Origin: PALSA-612 sp964595575
GTDB taxonomy: Bacteria > Actinomycetota > Thermoleophilia > Gaiellales > Gaiellaceae
Reading direction: 5' to 3'
DNA: 64,000 nt
Assembly: GCA_964595575.1 (NCBI GenBank)
Contig: CAZQRA010000006.1
Span: forward strand, 1 to 64,000
Below, one piece after another: positions 57,258 to 64,000 of the stretch. How positions within the stretch are numbered: position 1 is the stretch's first letter; every line of letters starts with the position of its first letter. The translations under genes and the position numbers were made by a program. Below the pieces are notes generated by a model, which saw only the letters and a list, made by a program, of their open reading frames with translations, ran no database searches and was not told the DNA's origin.

Positions 57258-57263
57258 AGCTTA
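57258..57263 (-). promoter_or_regulatory. -10 box TAAGCT of the acyltransferase gene
   Basis: Minus-strand TAAGCT six bases before the ATG at 57251, overlapping the stop of the upstream glycosyltransferase gene. Confidence 0.5.
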
Positions 57264-58505
57264 CTGTCCCGTGTCAAGAACGACCGCGTCCGTCGTCAAC
57301 CGCCGGCGAGCGACCTCGTACACGGCCAGGGTGCGCTCGACCATCCGGCCCAGGGTGTATTCCTCCTCGACCCTGGCCCGGGCAGCGCTGCCCAGCTGCC
57401 GGCGGAGATCCTTGTTCCTGGCCAGGAGGCGCATGGCCTCAGCCAAGGCGGGAACGTCTCCAGGCGGCACGAGGAGGCCATCTTGCCCGGGACGGTGGAC
57501 GACCTCGGCGACGCTTCCCGCTGCTGAGGCAATCACCGGTAGCCCGCAGGCCATGGCCTGGGGAAGGACGAGAGGAGCCGCCTCGTCCCGCTCTGTGGGG
57601 AAGACGAACACATCGGCCGCTGCGAAGTAAGAGGGCATCCGCTCGGGAGGCTGTCTGCCGGCGAAGACCACCCGTTCTGCGAGTCGGAGGTCGCGCGCCA
57701 GGCGCTCCAGCCGCCCCCGCTCGGCGCCGTCGCCGACCACGACCAAGCGGCCTTGGCAGCCCTGCTGGCGCAGGGAGGCCAAGGCGCGGAGGGCGTGGTG
57801 TGTTCCCTTGTCGGCGGTCAGCCGCCCCGCACAGAGGAAGAGAAGACCGTCAGGCAGACTGAGCTCAGCCCGTGCCTCGGCCTGGGGGAGTGGACGGAAG
57901 AGGGCGGTGTCCACCCCGTTCGGCACGACGTGCACCCGCTCAGGACGCAGCAGGTGCGAGCGGCAGGTGTCGGCGACCTGCTGACGGGAGGGCACGATCG
58001 CCTCGCAGGTCCGGAAGAGGTGCCAGTTGCCCTTGGCGAAGTGGCGCCGGGCCAGGTGGACGAGAGCCCGCTGTTCGCGCAGGATCTCGGCTGGACGGCG
58101 GGCGCGCAGCTGTCGGCGCAGGCTGGCCTTGACGAGGCCGAGAAAGTTGCCGTGGAACTCGACCACGACCGGGATGCGGCGATGGACGCCGCGGCGGACG
58201 AGCTCGAGGGCACTCGACCCCTCGCTGTGGACGACCTCGAACCGTCGCTGCGCGTGAGAGCGCTCGAATGCCTCGCACGAGCGCTGGCGCCAGGCCTTGC
58301 CGGCGAAGTCCTCGCCGGCAGCGTCCACGAACTGCCAGCGCAGGCCCTCGGAAGTCTCTTCGGGGATGCCTTCGGGGTGCCTGCTCGTGATCACCTCCAC
58401 CTCGTGGCCGAGGCGAGCCAGCCCCAGGGCGAGATCGCGGGCATGGTCCTGCATACCACCGACGCCGTGTACCGGGGCGACACGGGTGACGATGCAGATC
58501 CTCAT
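57261..58505 (-). CDS. GT4-family glycosyltransferase
   Basis: 414 residues. ICIVTRVAPVHGVGGMQDHARDLALGLARLGHEVEVIT (acceptor domain), VVPNGVDTALFRPL, FLCAGRLTADKGTHHALRALASL and ADVFVFPTERDEAAPLVLPQAMACGLPVIASAAGSVAEVV (donor site E-x7-E type). ATG with GAGAAG upstream. Divergent from another GT4 gene. Confidence 0.9.
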   Translation of the reverse strand: MRICIVTRVAPVHGVGGMQDHARDLALGLARLGHEVEVITSRHPEGIPEETSEGLRWQFVDAAGEDFAGKAWRQRSCEAFERSHAQRRFEVVHSEGSSALELVRRGVHRRIPVVVEFHGNFLGLVKASLRRQLRARRPAEILREQRALVHLARRHFAKGNWHLFRTCEAIVPSRQQVADTCRSHLLRPERVHVVPNGVDTALFRPLPQAEARAELSLPDGLLFLCAGRLTADKGTHHALRALASLRQQGCQGRLVVVGDGAERGRLERLARDLRLAERVVFAGRQPPERMPSYFAAADVFVFPTERDEAAPLVLPQAMACGLPVIASAAGSVAEVVHRPGQDGLLVPPGDVPALAEAMRLLARNKDLRRQLGSAARARVEEEYTLGRMVERTLAVYEVARRRLTTDAVVLDTGQ

Positions 58506-58584
58506 CTTCTCATCGCTGCGGCGGACGAAGACGGACGGCCGGGGTGTTGCGCCCTAGGGGAAGGCACACTACCGTCAGCGAAGA

Positions 58585-59928
58585 ATGCCTCAGGTTCCGG
58601 CGGTCTCCAAGCATGCAGCAGCGAGTCCTCGGCAGAGGCCTCTTCGCGTGGGCTTTCTCGCTCAGGAGAACCTCGCCGTGCCTCCTCCTGTCCCTGGAGC
58701 TTCGGTATCCCGAGTGGTCTACGAGCTCGCCCGCCGGATCGCGCTCCACGGCGTGGACGTGACCGTGTGCTCGCTTCCCCATCCTACGGTGGCCGAAGGG
58801 ATGCACGAGGGTGTGCGCTACCTGCGCGTGCCGCCCGACCTCGACCGCCGTCGCCACCTGCTTGCCCAGCATGTTCTGCGGGTACTGCGGCGCCTCGACC
58901 TTCCCCACCGCGAGCTCCAGGGTTTTCCCTTCTACGCCCGCCGCTACGCCTGCATGGGTCTTGCGCGCTTGGCGGAGCAGGCCCCGGACATCGTTCACCT
59001 GCAGAACGTGAGCCAGTTCGTGCCCCTGGCCCGGCGGCTTCTTCCCGGGGCCCGCATTGTGCTCCACATGCACTGCGACTGGCTTCGCCAGCTCCCTCCG
59101 CGCACGGTGCGCTCGCGTCTCGAGGAGGTCGACCTCGTGGTGACAGTGAGCGAGTACATCGCTGCCCGCGTGCGGGAGGGCTTCCCCGATCTCGGCCCCC
59201 GGGTTCGCGCCCTGCACAACGGCGTGGACACGGCGGTGTTCGTACCGCGCCCGGAGAGCCGCCTAGCCCGGCGCGCCGAGGTCGGCCTAGGGTCGGGTCC
59301 CGTCGTCCTCTACGTGGGGGCGATCGCGCCCGAGAAGGGCGTCGATGTCCTCGTCCGCGCCTTCGCTCAGCTTCGCCGGCGGCTCCCGGGCTCCTCGCTC
59401 GTGATCGTGGGCGCCCCCAACCGCTACTTCCAGGTACGAGCTCCCAAGGGGCGAGCGGCCCGGGCGGAGCTGCGCCGTCGCCAGCGTACCTACGGGCAGG
59501 AGGTGGCTCGGCTGGCGGAGGCCGAGGAGGGGAGGGTGGTGCTGGCAGGCTCCAGGCCCCACGACGAGCTGCCCGGGTGGTACGCCCTTGCCGACGTGCT
59601 CGCCATGCCCTCGACGGGAGAGGAGCCGTTTCCGCTGCCCGTCCTCGAGGCTCTGGCAAGCGGCCTTCCTGTGGTGGCGACAGACCGCGGCGGCCTGCCC
59701 GAGATCGTGCTCGACGGCGTGAACGGCCGGCTCGTCCCGGCCGGGGACCCAGCGTCCCTCGCGGACGCCTTGGGCGAGATCCTTGCCCATCCCTCCCTGG
59801 CCGAGGAGCTCGGCGCGCGGGGCCGCGAGCTCGTCTGTCGCCGCTTCACCTGGGAGGCCCAGGCCGACCGGCTGCTCGGCCTCTACCGCGAGCTCGCGGT
59901 CCAGCCTCCCACTCGCCCTCCTGCTTGA
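58585..59928 (+). CDS. GT4-family glycosyltransferase
   Basis: 447 residues. LRVGFLAQENLAVPPPVPGASVSRVVYELARRIALHGVDVTVCSLPHPT, VHLQNVSQFVPLARRLLPGARIVLHMHCDWL, LHNGVDTAVFVPRPE, LYVGAIAPEKGVDVLVRAFAQL and ADVLAMPSTGEEPFPLPVLEALASGLPVVATDRGGLPEIVLDGVNG. About 15-20 N-terminal residues are extra. TACCGT lies nine bases before the ATG. Followed within four bases by the flippase. Confidence 0.9.
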   Translation: MPQVPAVSKHAAASPRQRPLRVGFLAQENLAVPPPVPGASVSRVVYELARRIALHGVDVTVCSLPHPTVAEGMHEGVRYLRVPPDLDRRRHLLAQHVLRVLRRLDLPHRELQGFPFYARRYACMGLARLAEQAPDIVHLQNVSQFVPLARRLLPGARIVLHMHCDWLRQLPPRTVRSRLEEVDLVVTVSEYIAARVREGFPDLGPRVRALHNGVDTAVFVPRPESRLARRAEVGLGSGPVVLYVGAIAPEKGVDVLVRAFAQLRRRLPGSSLVIVGAPNRYFQVRAPKGRAARAELRRRQRTYGQEVARLAEAEEGRVVLAGSRPHDELPGWYALADVLAMPSTGEEPFPLPVLEALASGLPVVATDRGGLPEIVLDGVNGRLVPAGDPASLADALGEILAHPSLAEELGARGRELVCRRFTWEAQADRLLGLYRELAVQPPTRPPA

Positions 59929-59932
59929 AGCC

Positions 59933-61375
59933 GTGTCCGACCTCGACCGCAAGATCGTCCGCGGCTCGGCCTGGCTTGCCCTGAGCTACGGGGGAAGTCA
60001 GGTCGTTTCCCTGGCCTCGACGGCCGTTCTCGCCCGCTTCGTGGCGCCGTCGGCGTTCGGTCTCGTCGCCCTGGCGTCGATCGTGATCGTGGTCGTGACC
60101 ACCGTCCAGCAGTCAGGCTTGGGCCTGGCTCTCATCTACAAGCGGGGCGAGGTGGAGCGGGCGGCGGGGACCACCCTCGTCTTCGCCGTGACGATGGGCT
60201 TTCTCCTCTACGGAGCGGCCTTCCTCCTCGCCCCCTTCATCGCCTCCGCCTTCCGGGAGGAGGAGCTGACCGACGTCCTGCGCGTGCTCACCCTGGTGCT
60301 CATCCCCCGCGGCGTGGGCATGGTGCCCGGCGTCCTCGTGGAGCGGGAGCTTCAGTTCGGGGCCAGGGCGAAGGGGGAGCTGGCGGGGGTGGCGGTGCAG
60401 GCCCTGACTGCCATCCCACTTGCCATCTCGGGGGCAGGGGTCTGGAGCCTCGTCGCCGGCCAGCTCGCCGCAGCCACGGTTACGGCCCTCGTCTACTGGC
60501 TGGTCGCGCCGTTTCGCCCCTCGCCGCGACTTTTCTCCTGGCCTCTGCTCCGGGAGCTGGGGCGGTACGGCCGCCACGTCACAGCCGCCAACCTGATCGC
60601 CCTGGTCGACCAGAACGTGGACACGGCCACCGTGGGCCGGCTTCTCGGCGCCGCGGACGTGGGCTACTACAACCTCGCCTGGCGCCTGTCCAATCTCCCC
60701 GCGACGGGGATCGGGTACGTGATCGGGAGAGTGATGTTTCCCGCCTACGCCACCCTCCAGGAGGACAAGCCTCGCTTCCGCTCGGTCTTTCTTACCAACG
60801 TGCGGCGAGTGGCCCTCGTCTCCCTGCCGGTGGGGGTCGGCATTCTCCTCACCGCCGAGCCGCTCGTGGTGGGGATCTTCGGAGCCCCTTGGAAGCGGGC
60901 CGCAGTTCCCCTCCAGGTCCTGGCCGTGTTCGGCGTCGTGCGGGCCTTCTCCGGCACCACGGGCGCCGTCTTCCAGGCAGCGGGGCGGCCCCAGCTCGTC
61001 ACCTGGCTCAACATCTGGCACCTGGCCACGCTGTGCGCAGCTCTCTTCACCTTGACGCCGGCCCTGGGGCTTCAGGGGGCGGCGGCGGCGGTGACCATCG
61101 CCGCCGTGGCGTCGCTTCTACCCGCCTACCGCCTAGCTCTCCGCATCCTGGATCTCCGCCTGGGCGAGCTGGGCGAGGAGCTCGCCCGCCCCCTCCTCTG
61201 CTCCATCCCCCTGGCGGCTGTGCTCGCCGGCATGACCGCCTCGCTGCAGGGAGTGGGAGCGGGGACGCTCCTCGTCGTCCTGGTGGCAAGCGGCGTCATG
61301 GTGTATGCGGCGTCGGTCATGGCTCTTGCCCGCGACGAGCTGAAGGCCATCGCAGCGGCCTTCCGCTCGTCCTGA
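59933..61375 (+). CDS. Oligosaccharide flippase (Wzx-like, MATE/MOP superfamily)
   Basis: 480 residues with about 12-14 hydrophobic helices and the family start KIVRGSAWLALSYGGSQVVSLASTAVLARFVAPSAFGLVALASIVIVVV. The central ANLIALVDQNVDTATVGRLLGAADVGYYNLAWRLSNLP is the usual second half. It flips lipid-linked glycan units across the membrane. Start GTG is chosen from the family alignment pattern; a CTG nine bases upstream is possible. Confidence 0.9.
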   Translation: MSDLDRKIVRGSAWLALSYGGSQVVSLASTAVLARFVAPSAFGLVALASIVIVVVTTVQQSGLGLALIYKRGEVERAAGTTLVFAVTMGFLLYGAAFLLAPFIASAFREEELTDVLRVLTLVLIPRGVGMVPGVLVERELQFGARAKGELAGVAVQALTAIPLAISGAGVWSLVAGQLAAATVTALVYWLVAPFRPSPRLFSWPLLRELGRYGRHVTAANLIALVDQNVDTATVGRLLGAADVGYYNLAWRLSNLPATGIGYVIGRVMFPAYATLQEDKPRFRSVFLTNVRRVALVSLPVGVGILLTAEPLVVGIFGAPWKRAAVPLQVLAVFGVVRAFSGTTGAVFQAAGRPQLVTWLNIWHLATLCAALFTLTPALGLQGAAAAVTIAAVASLLPAYRLALRILDLRLGELGEELARPLLCSIPLAAVLAGMTASLQGVGAGTLLVVLVASGVMVYAASVMALARDELKAIAAAFRSS

Positions 61376-61392
61376 GAGCGGAGGAGGAGGCT

Positions 61393-62403
61393 GTGGCTCA
61401 GTGGAGAGAGCGAGGGCCGGCCCTGGTCGTGGTCGCCCACCCCGACGACGAGGCTCTGGGCTTCGCCGGGGCGATCCTTCGGCACCGCGAGCAGGGCGAT
61501 CGCGTAGTCGTGGCCGTGGTCACGAACGGGGATGCCCACGCCCGGGGGAGGCTTCCCCTGCGGTTCTGCGGGGCGCCCCGGGGCTGGCCGGCCCGGGTGG
61601 CGCGACTGGGGCTCTGTCGAGCCCGCGAGACGGTGGAGGCGATGGCCCTCCTCGGCCTTCGCTGGTCGCTCGATCCCCGCCGGTCGGACATCTTCTTCCT
61701 CGGGTACCCGAACTACGGGCTGGAGACGATCGCCCGCTCCCAGGCTCCATGGACGGAGGATGCCACCGGCCTCCACCACACCTACGCCCTCGGTCGCGGC
61801 TGGAGGCGCTGCGAGGGCGACCTCCGCTACCTCCTGGAGGGAAGACACTCGCGCTTGTGCGCTGCCGACTTGGCCCAGGACGTGGACAGCCTCCTCGCCA
61901 TCGTTCGCCCCGCCCACGTGTACACCCACGTCGAGTTCGACGGCCACCCCGACCACGCCGAGACCTACCGGCAGGTGCTGGCGGCGGTCGAGCGACTAGG
62001 TAGGCCGACGACGCTCCACTGCACCCTCATCCACCCCCAAGGAAGCGGGGAGCGCATGTACGCGTCGGCCCGCGAGTGGCCCAATCCGAGCGAGCACGAA
62101 GTGGCGAGCCCCTTCGACCGCTTCACCCCGCACCTCGACTTCGAGCCGCCGCCGGCAGCCGAGGCGGCCGATGGATCGGCGAGGAGCTGGGGGCCCTGGG
62201 GGGAGCCCGACGAGCTGGTCGATCTCCCTCCCCCCATGCGCCACCCCGATCCTGCCCGCAATCTCAAGTGGCAGGTCATCGCCCGCCACCGCTCCCAGGT
62301 CGTGTGCCGACGGGATCGCTCGGGGTCCTACCACGCCTCCTGCGGCTACATGCGGGCCTTCGTGAAGCGCCACGAGTTCTTCTGGACTCGGAGGGTGGGG
62401 TGA
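61393..62403 (+). CDS. LmbE/PIG-L-family deacetylase
   Basis: 336 residues. ALVVVAHPDDEALGFAGAILRHREQGDRVVVAVVTNGDAHARGR carries the zinc motif H-P-D-D-E at about 21-25, and YTHVEFDGHPDHAETYRQVLAAV carries the third zinc His. The family removes N-acetyl groups from sugars (GlcNAc-PI, mycothiol precursors). The middle insert with NYGLETIARSQAPW and the C-terminal DLPPPMRHPDPARNLKWQVIARHRSQVV are less usual. Strong GGAGGAGG site upstream of the GTG. Confidence 0.86.
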   Translation: MAQWRERGPALVVVAHPDDEALGFAGAILRHREQGDRVVVAVVTNGDAHARGRLPLRFCGAPRGWPARVARLGLCRARETVEAMALLGLRWSLDPRRSDIFFLGYPNYGLETIARSQAPWTEDATGLHHTYALGRGWRRCEGDLRYLLEGRHSRLCAADLAQDVDSLLAIVRPAHVYTHVEFDGHPDHAETYRQVLAAVERLGRPTTLHCTLIHPQGSGERMYASAREWPNPSEHEVASPFDRFTPHLDFEPPPAAEAADGSARSWGPWGEPDELVDLPPPMRHPDPARNLKWQVIARHRSQVVCRRDRSGSYHASCGYMRAFVKRHEFFWTRRVG

Positions 62404-62497
62404 GGAGGCGGCGCTCCCGCGAGGCGTGCCGGGGCGACTTTGGCCGCAGGCCGGTCGGGCTGGGCTCGAGCGGACGCACGGGGGAGGCCAAGCCCAC

Positions 62498-63562
62498 GTG
62501 ACGCCGACGCTGGAGACAGGCGTCGTGCTCGAGCGCGTCAGCTTGGATGACGTCCCCGAGCCCGAGTGGGATGCTCTCGCCGGCGCTAGCGGCAACGTGT
62601 TCGCCACGCGAGCCTGGCTCTCCACGTGGTGGAGACACTTCGGCGCTGGCCGGGAGCTCGTGTGCTACAGCGTGCGACGGGCCGACGGAAGCTTGGGCGC
62701 CCTGCTTCCGCTCTACGCGTGGCGCTCGCGGCCGCTACGCGTCCTTCGCTTCCTCGGCCACCCCATGGGTGGGAGGCTGGGGCCCATCTCTTCCCCTCCC
62801 GACCGTCCCCTGGCCGCCACGGCCCTCGAGCACGTGCTGTCGGCGGCTCGCTTCGACGTGTTCGTGGGCGAGGGTCTGGAAGGAGGAGCCCGCTGGCCGG
62901 CGCTCCTCGGGCAGCCACCCTGGCGCCGTACGCCCAGCCCCCGGCTCGCTCTGCGCTTCCGCTCCTGGCAGGAGTTCCTCGCCAGCCGCAGCGCCAACTT
63001 CCGCCAGGAGCTGCGACGGAAGGAGCGCCGCCTGGCCGAGCAGCACGATGTCCGCTTCCGGCTGGCTGTCGACGAGGATCGCCTCCATCGCGACCTCGAT
63101 ACCCTGTTCCATCTCCACCGAGTCCGGTGGGGCAAGCCGACCCCCTTCTCGGCCGCCGAGGCCTTCCACCGGGCCTTCGCCGTCGAGTGCTTCCGGCGCG
63201 GCTGGCTTCGCCTCTGGCTTCTCGAGGTCGAGGGAGGACCGGTGGCTGCCCTGTACGGCTTCCGTTTCGCCGGCACGGAGTACTACTTCCAGGCCGGCCG
63301 CGACCCCCGCTGGCAGCGACTCTCTCCCGGCCTCCTCCTCCTCGCTCACGCCATCCGCGCGGCCCTGGAGGACGGGATGGAGGAGTACGACCTCGGTCAT
63401 GGCGGGGGGGAGTACAAGTACCGATTTGCCGGCGAGGATCCCGGCCGGGAGGACGTCATCTGGGCGGGAAGCCTCCGGGGCCGAGCAGCCCTGTGGCTGC
63501 TCGCGGCGGCGCAGGGGATGCCGCAGGTGCGGCGGGCGCTGCGCGGCCGGCTCGAGTCCTGA
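62498..63562 (+). CDS. GNAT-fold acyl/aminoacyl transferase (FemAB/BioF2-like)
   Basis: 354 residues. EPEWDALAGASGNVFATRAWLSTWWRHFGAGRELVCYSVR is the family start; the second GNAT half has FRQELRRKERRLAEQ, FHLHRVRWG, VAALYGFRFAGTEYYFQAGRDPRWQRLSPGLLLLAHAIRAALEDGMEEYDLGHGGGEYKYRF, the typical PEP-CTERM/XrtA- or CelD-associated pattern. It likely transfers an acyl group to a glycan intermediate. GTG start. Confidence 0.8.
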   Translation: MTPTLETGVVLERVSLDDVPEPEWDALAGASGNVFATRAWLSTWWRHFGAGRELVCYSVRRADGSLGALLPLYAWRSRPLRVLRFLGHPMGGRLGPISSPPDRPLAATALEHVLSAARFDVFVGEGLEGGARWPALLGQPPWRRTPSPRLALRFRSWQEFLASRSANFRQELRRKERRLAEQHDVRFRLAVDEDRLHRDLDTLFHLHRVRWGKPTPFSAAEAFHRAFAVECFRRGWLRLWLLEVEGGPVAALYGFRFAGTEYYFQAGRDPRWQRLSPGLLLLAHAIRAALEDGMEEYDLGHGGGEYKYRFAGEDPGREDVIWAGSLRGRAALWLLAAAQGMPQVRRALRGRLES

Positions 63563-63585
63563 GCCTAAAGGCAGGGTGGCGCGCG

Positions 63586-64000
63586 TCACGCCAGGTCGGC
63601 CAGGGCGCTCTCCCAGCTGGGAAGCACGCTGCTCCAGGCGAAGCGGGAGCAGGCGTAGGCACGGCAGCGCTCTCGCAGGCCCTCGTCCGCCTTGGCGAGG
63701 GCGCGCTCGATAGCCGCCGCCAGGTCCAGCGGCTCGGGGCTCGCCGCCACCAGGTCGGCGTCAAGGGGGGCGAGGATCTCGGGCGTGGCCCCCACCGGCG
63801 TGCCGACCACGGGGGTGCCACAGGCGAGCGCCTCCACGGTCGCCAGGCCGAAACCTTCGTAGGCCACGGTGGGAAGGACGAACAGGTCCGCCGCCCGGTA
63901 CCAGGCTCGTAGCTCGCTCTCCGTCACCTGCCCGAGCAGGCGCACGGTCTGCTCGAGCCCGAGATCCCTCGTCCGCTCGCGCAGCCTATCGGCCAGGGAT
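63586..64000 (-). CDS. GT4-family glycosyltransferase, cut by the window edge
   Basis: Only the C-terminal ~138 residues are inside. They read LGQVTESELRAWYRAADLFVLPTVAYEGFGLATVEALACGTPVVGTPVGATPEILAPLDADLV, the nucleotide-sugar-binding half of GT4 enzymes (E-x7-E). The gene continues beyond 64000, so no start can be given. Confidence 0.85.
   Translation of the reverse strand, partial: SLADRLRERTRDLGLEQTVRLLGQVTESELRAWYRAADLFVLPTVAYEGFGLATVEALACGTPVVGTPVGATPEILAPLDADLVAASPEPLDLAAAIERALAKADEGLRERCRAYACSRFAWSSVLPSWESALADLA

Noticed and set aside
1..64000. CRISPR arrays, integrases, phage structural genes or rRNA
   Set aside because: None seen on either strand; the only mobile-element gene is the RAYT transposase.

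Overview
The window is a high-G+C chromosomal segment, most likely from an actinobacterium of the Thermoleophilia type (Gaiella or Solirubrobacter relatives). Reasons: a DUF2469 gene, a DUF4081-GNAT gene, VanW-type wall proteins, the block tilS-hpt-ftsH-folP-folB-folK-coaX-dusB-greA-lysS, many GTG and some TTG starts, and many genes with no Shine-Dalgarno sequence but a TANNNT -10 box 6-8 bases before the start codon (leaderless mRNAs). The lineage is an inference. A 100-N scaffold gap at 1121-1220 and several single-base lesions show a draft assembly.

Layout. 1-8.5 kb: tRNA-Pro, a broken LysE-type exporter, a gap-split nitrilase coupled to a HAD phosphatase, a CaiB-type CoA-transferase divergent from a TetR regulator and MFS transporter, then a LysR regulator divergent from a persulfide-dioxygenase-like protein, MFS transporter and methyltransferase. 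8.5-9.2 kb: a DsrE-like sulfur-relay gene cut off at an inverted repeat next to a RAYT (IS200-like) transposase. 9.2-11.7 kb: two divergent acyl-CoA dehydrogenases sharing the TetR operator motif seen at 2967. 11.7-20.4 kb: envelope and housekeeping genes (VanW protein, thioesterase, frameshifted sulfatase, sirtuin, L,D-transpeptidase, lipid kinase, nucleoside phosphorylase). 20.4-31.9 kb: core genes for tRNA modification, purine salvage, folate, CoA, transcript elongation and lysyl-tRNA.

31.9-64.0 kb is a large cell-surface polysaccharide locus. An apparent minus-strand operon (46116 down to 34360) encodes an ABC exporter (Wzm/Wzt type), five GT2-type glycosyltransferase units, a GT1/GT4-type enzyme, an epimerase, a GT2-deacetylase fusion and two unusual proteins of visibly lower G+C. 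The rest holds GT4 enzymes, a GT4/GT-C fusion, a deacetylase, a polysaccharide lyase, an SGNH hydrolase, an acyltransferase-3 protein, a Wzx-like flippase, a LmbE-type deacetylase and FemAB/GNAT transferases. Together they could build, decorate, export and trim a surface glycan. Both ABC- and flippase-type export are present; no Wzy polymerase was recognised.

Most striking signals: pervasive leaderless promoters; a two-site TetR regulon; a transposase insertion that truncated a DsrE gene; three chimeric glycan genes (one with an in-frame amber codon); a perfect 105-bp direct repeat between neighbouring glycosyltransferases; an intrinsic terminator in the greA leader; and a coupled microprotein gene at 16066.
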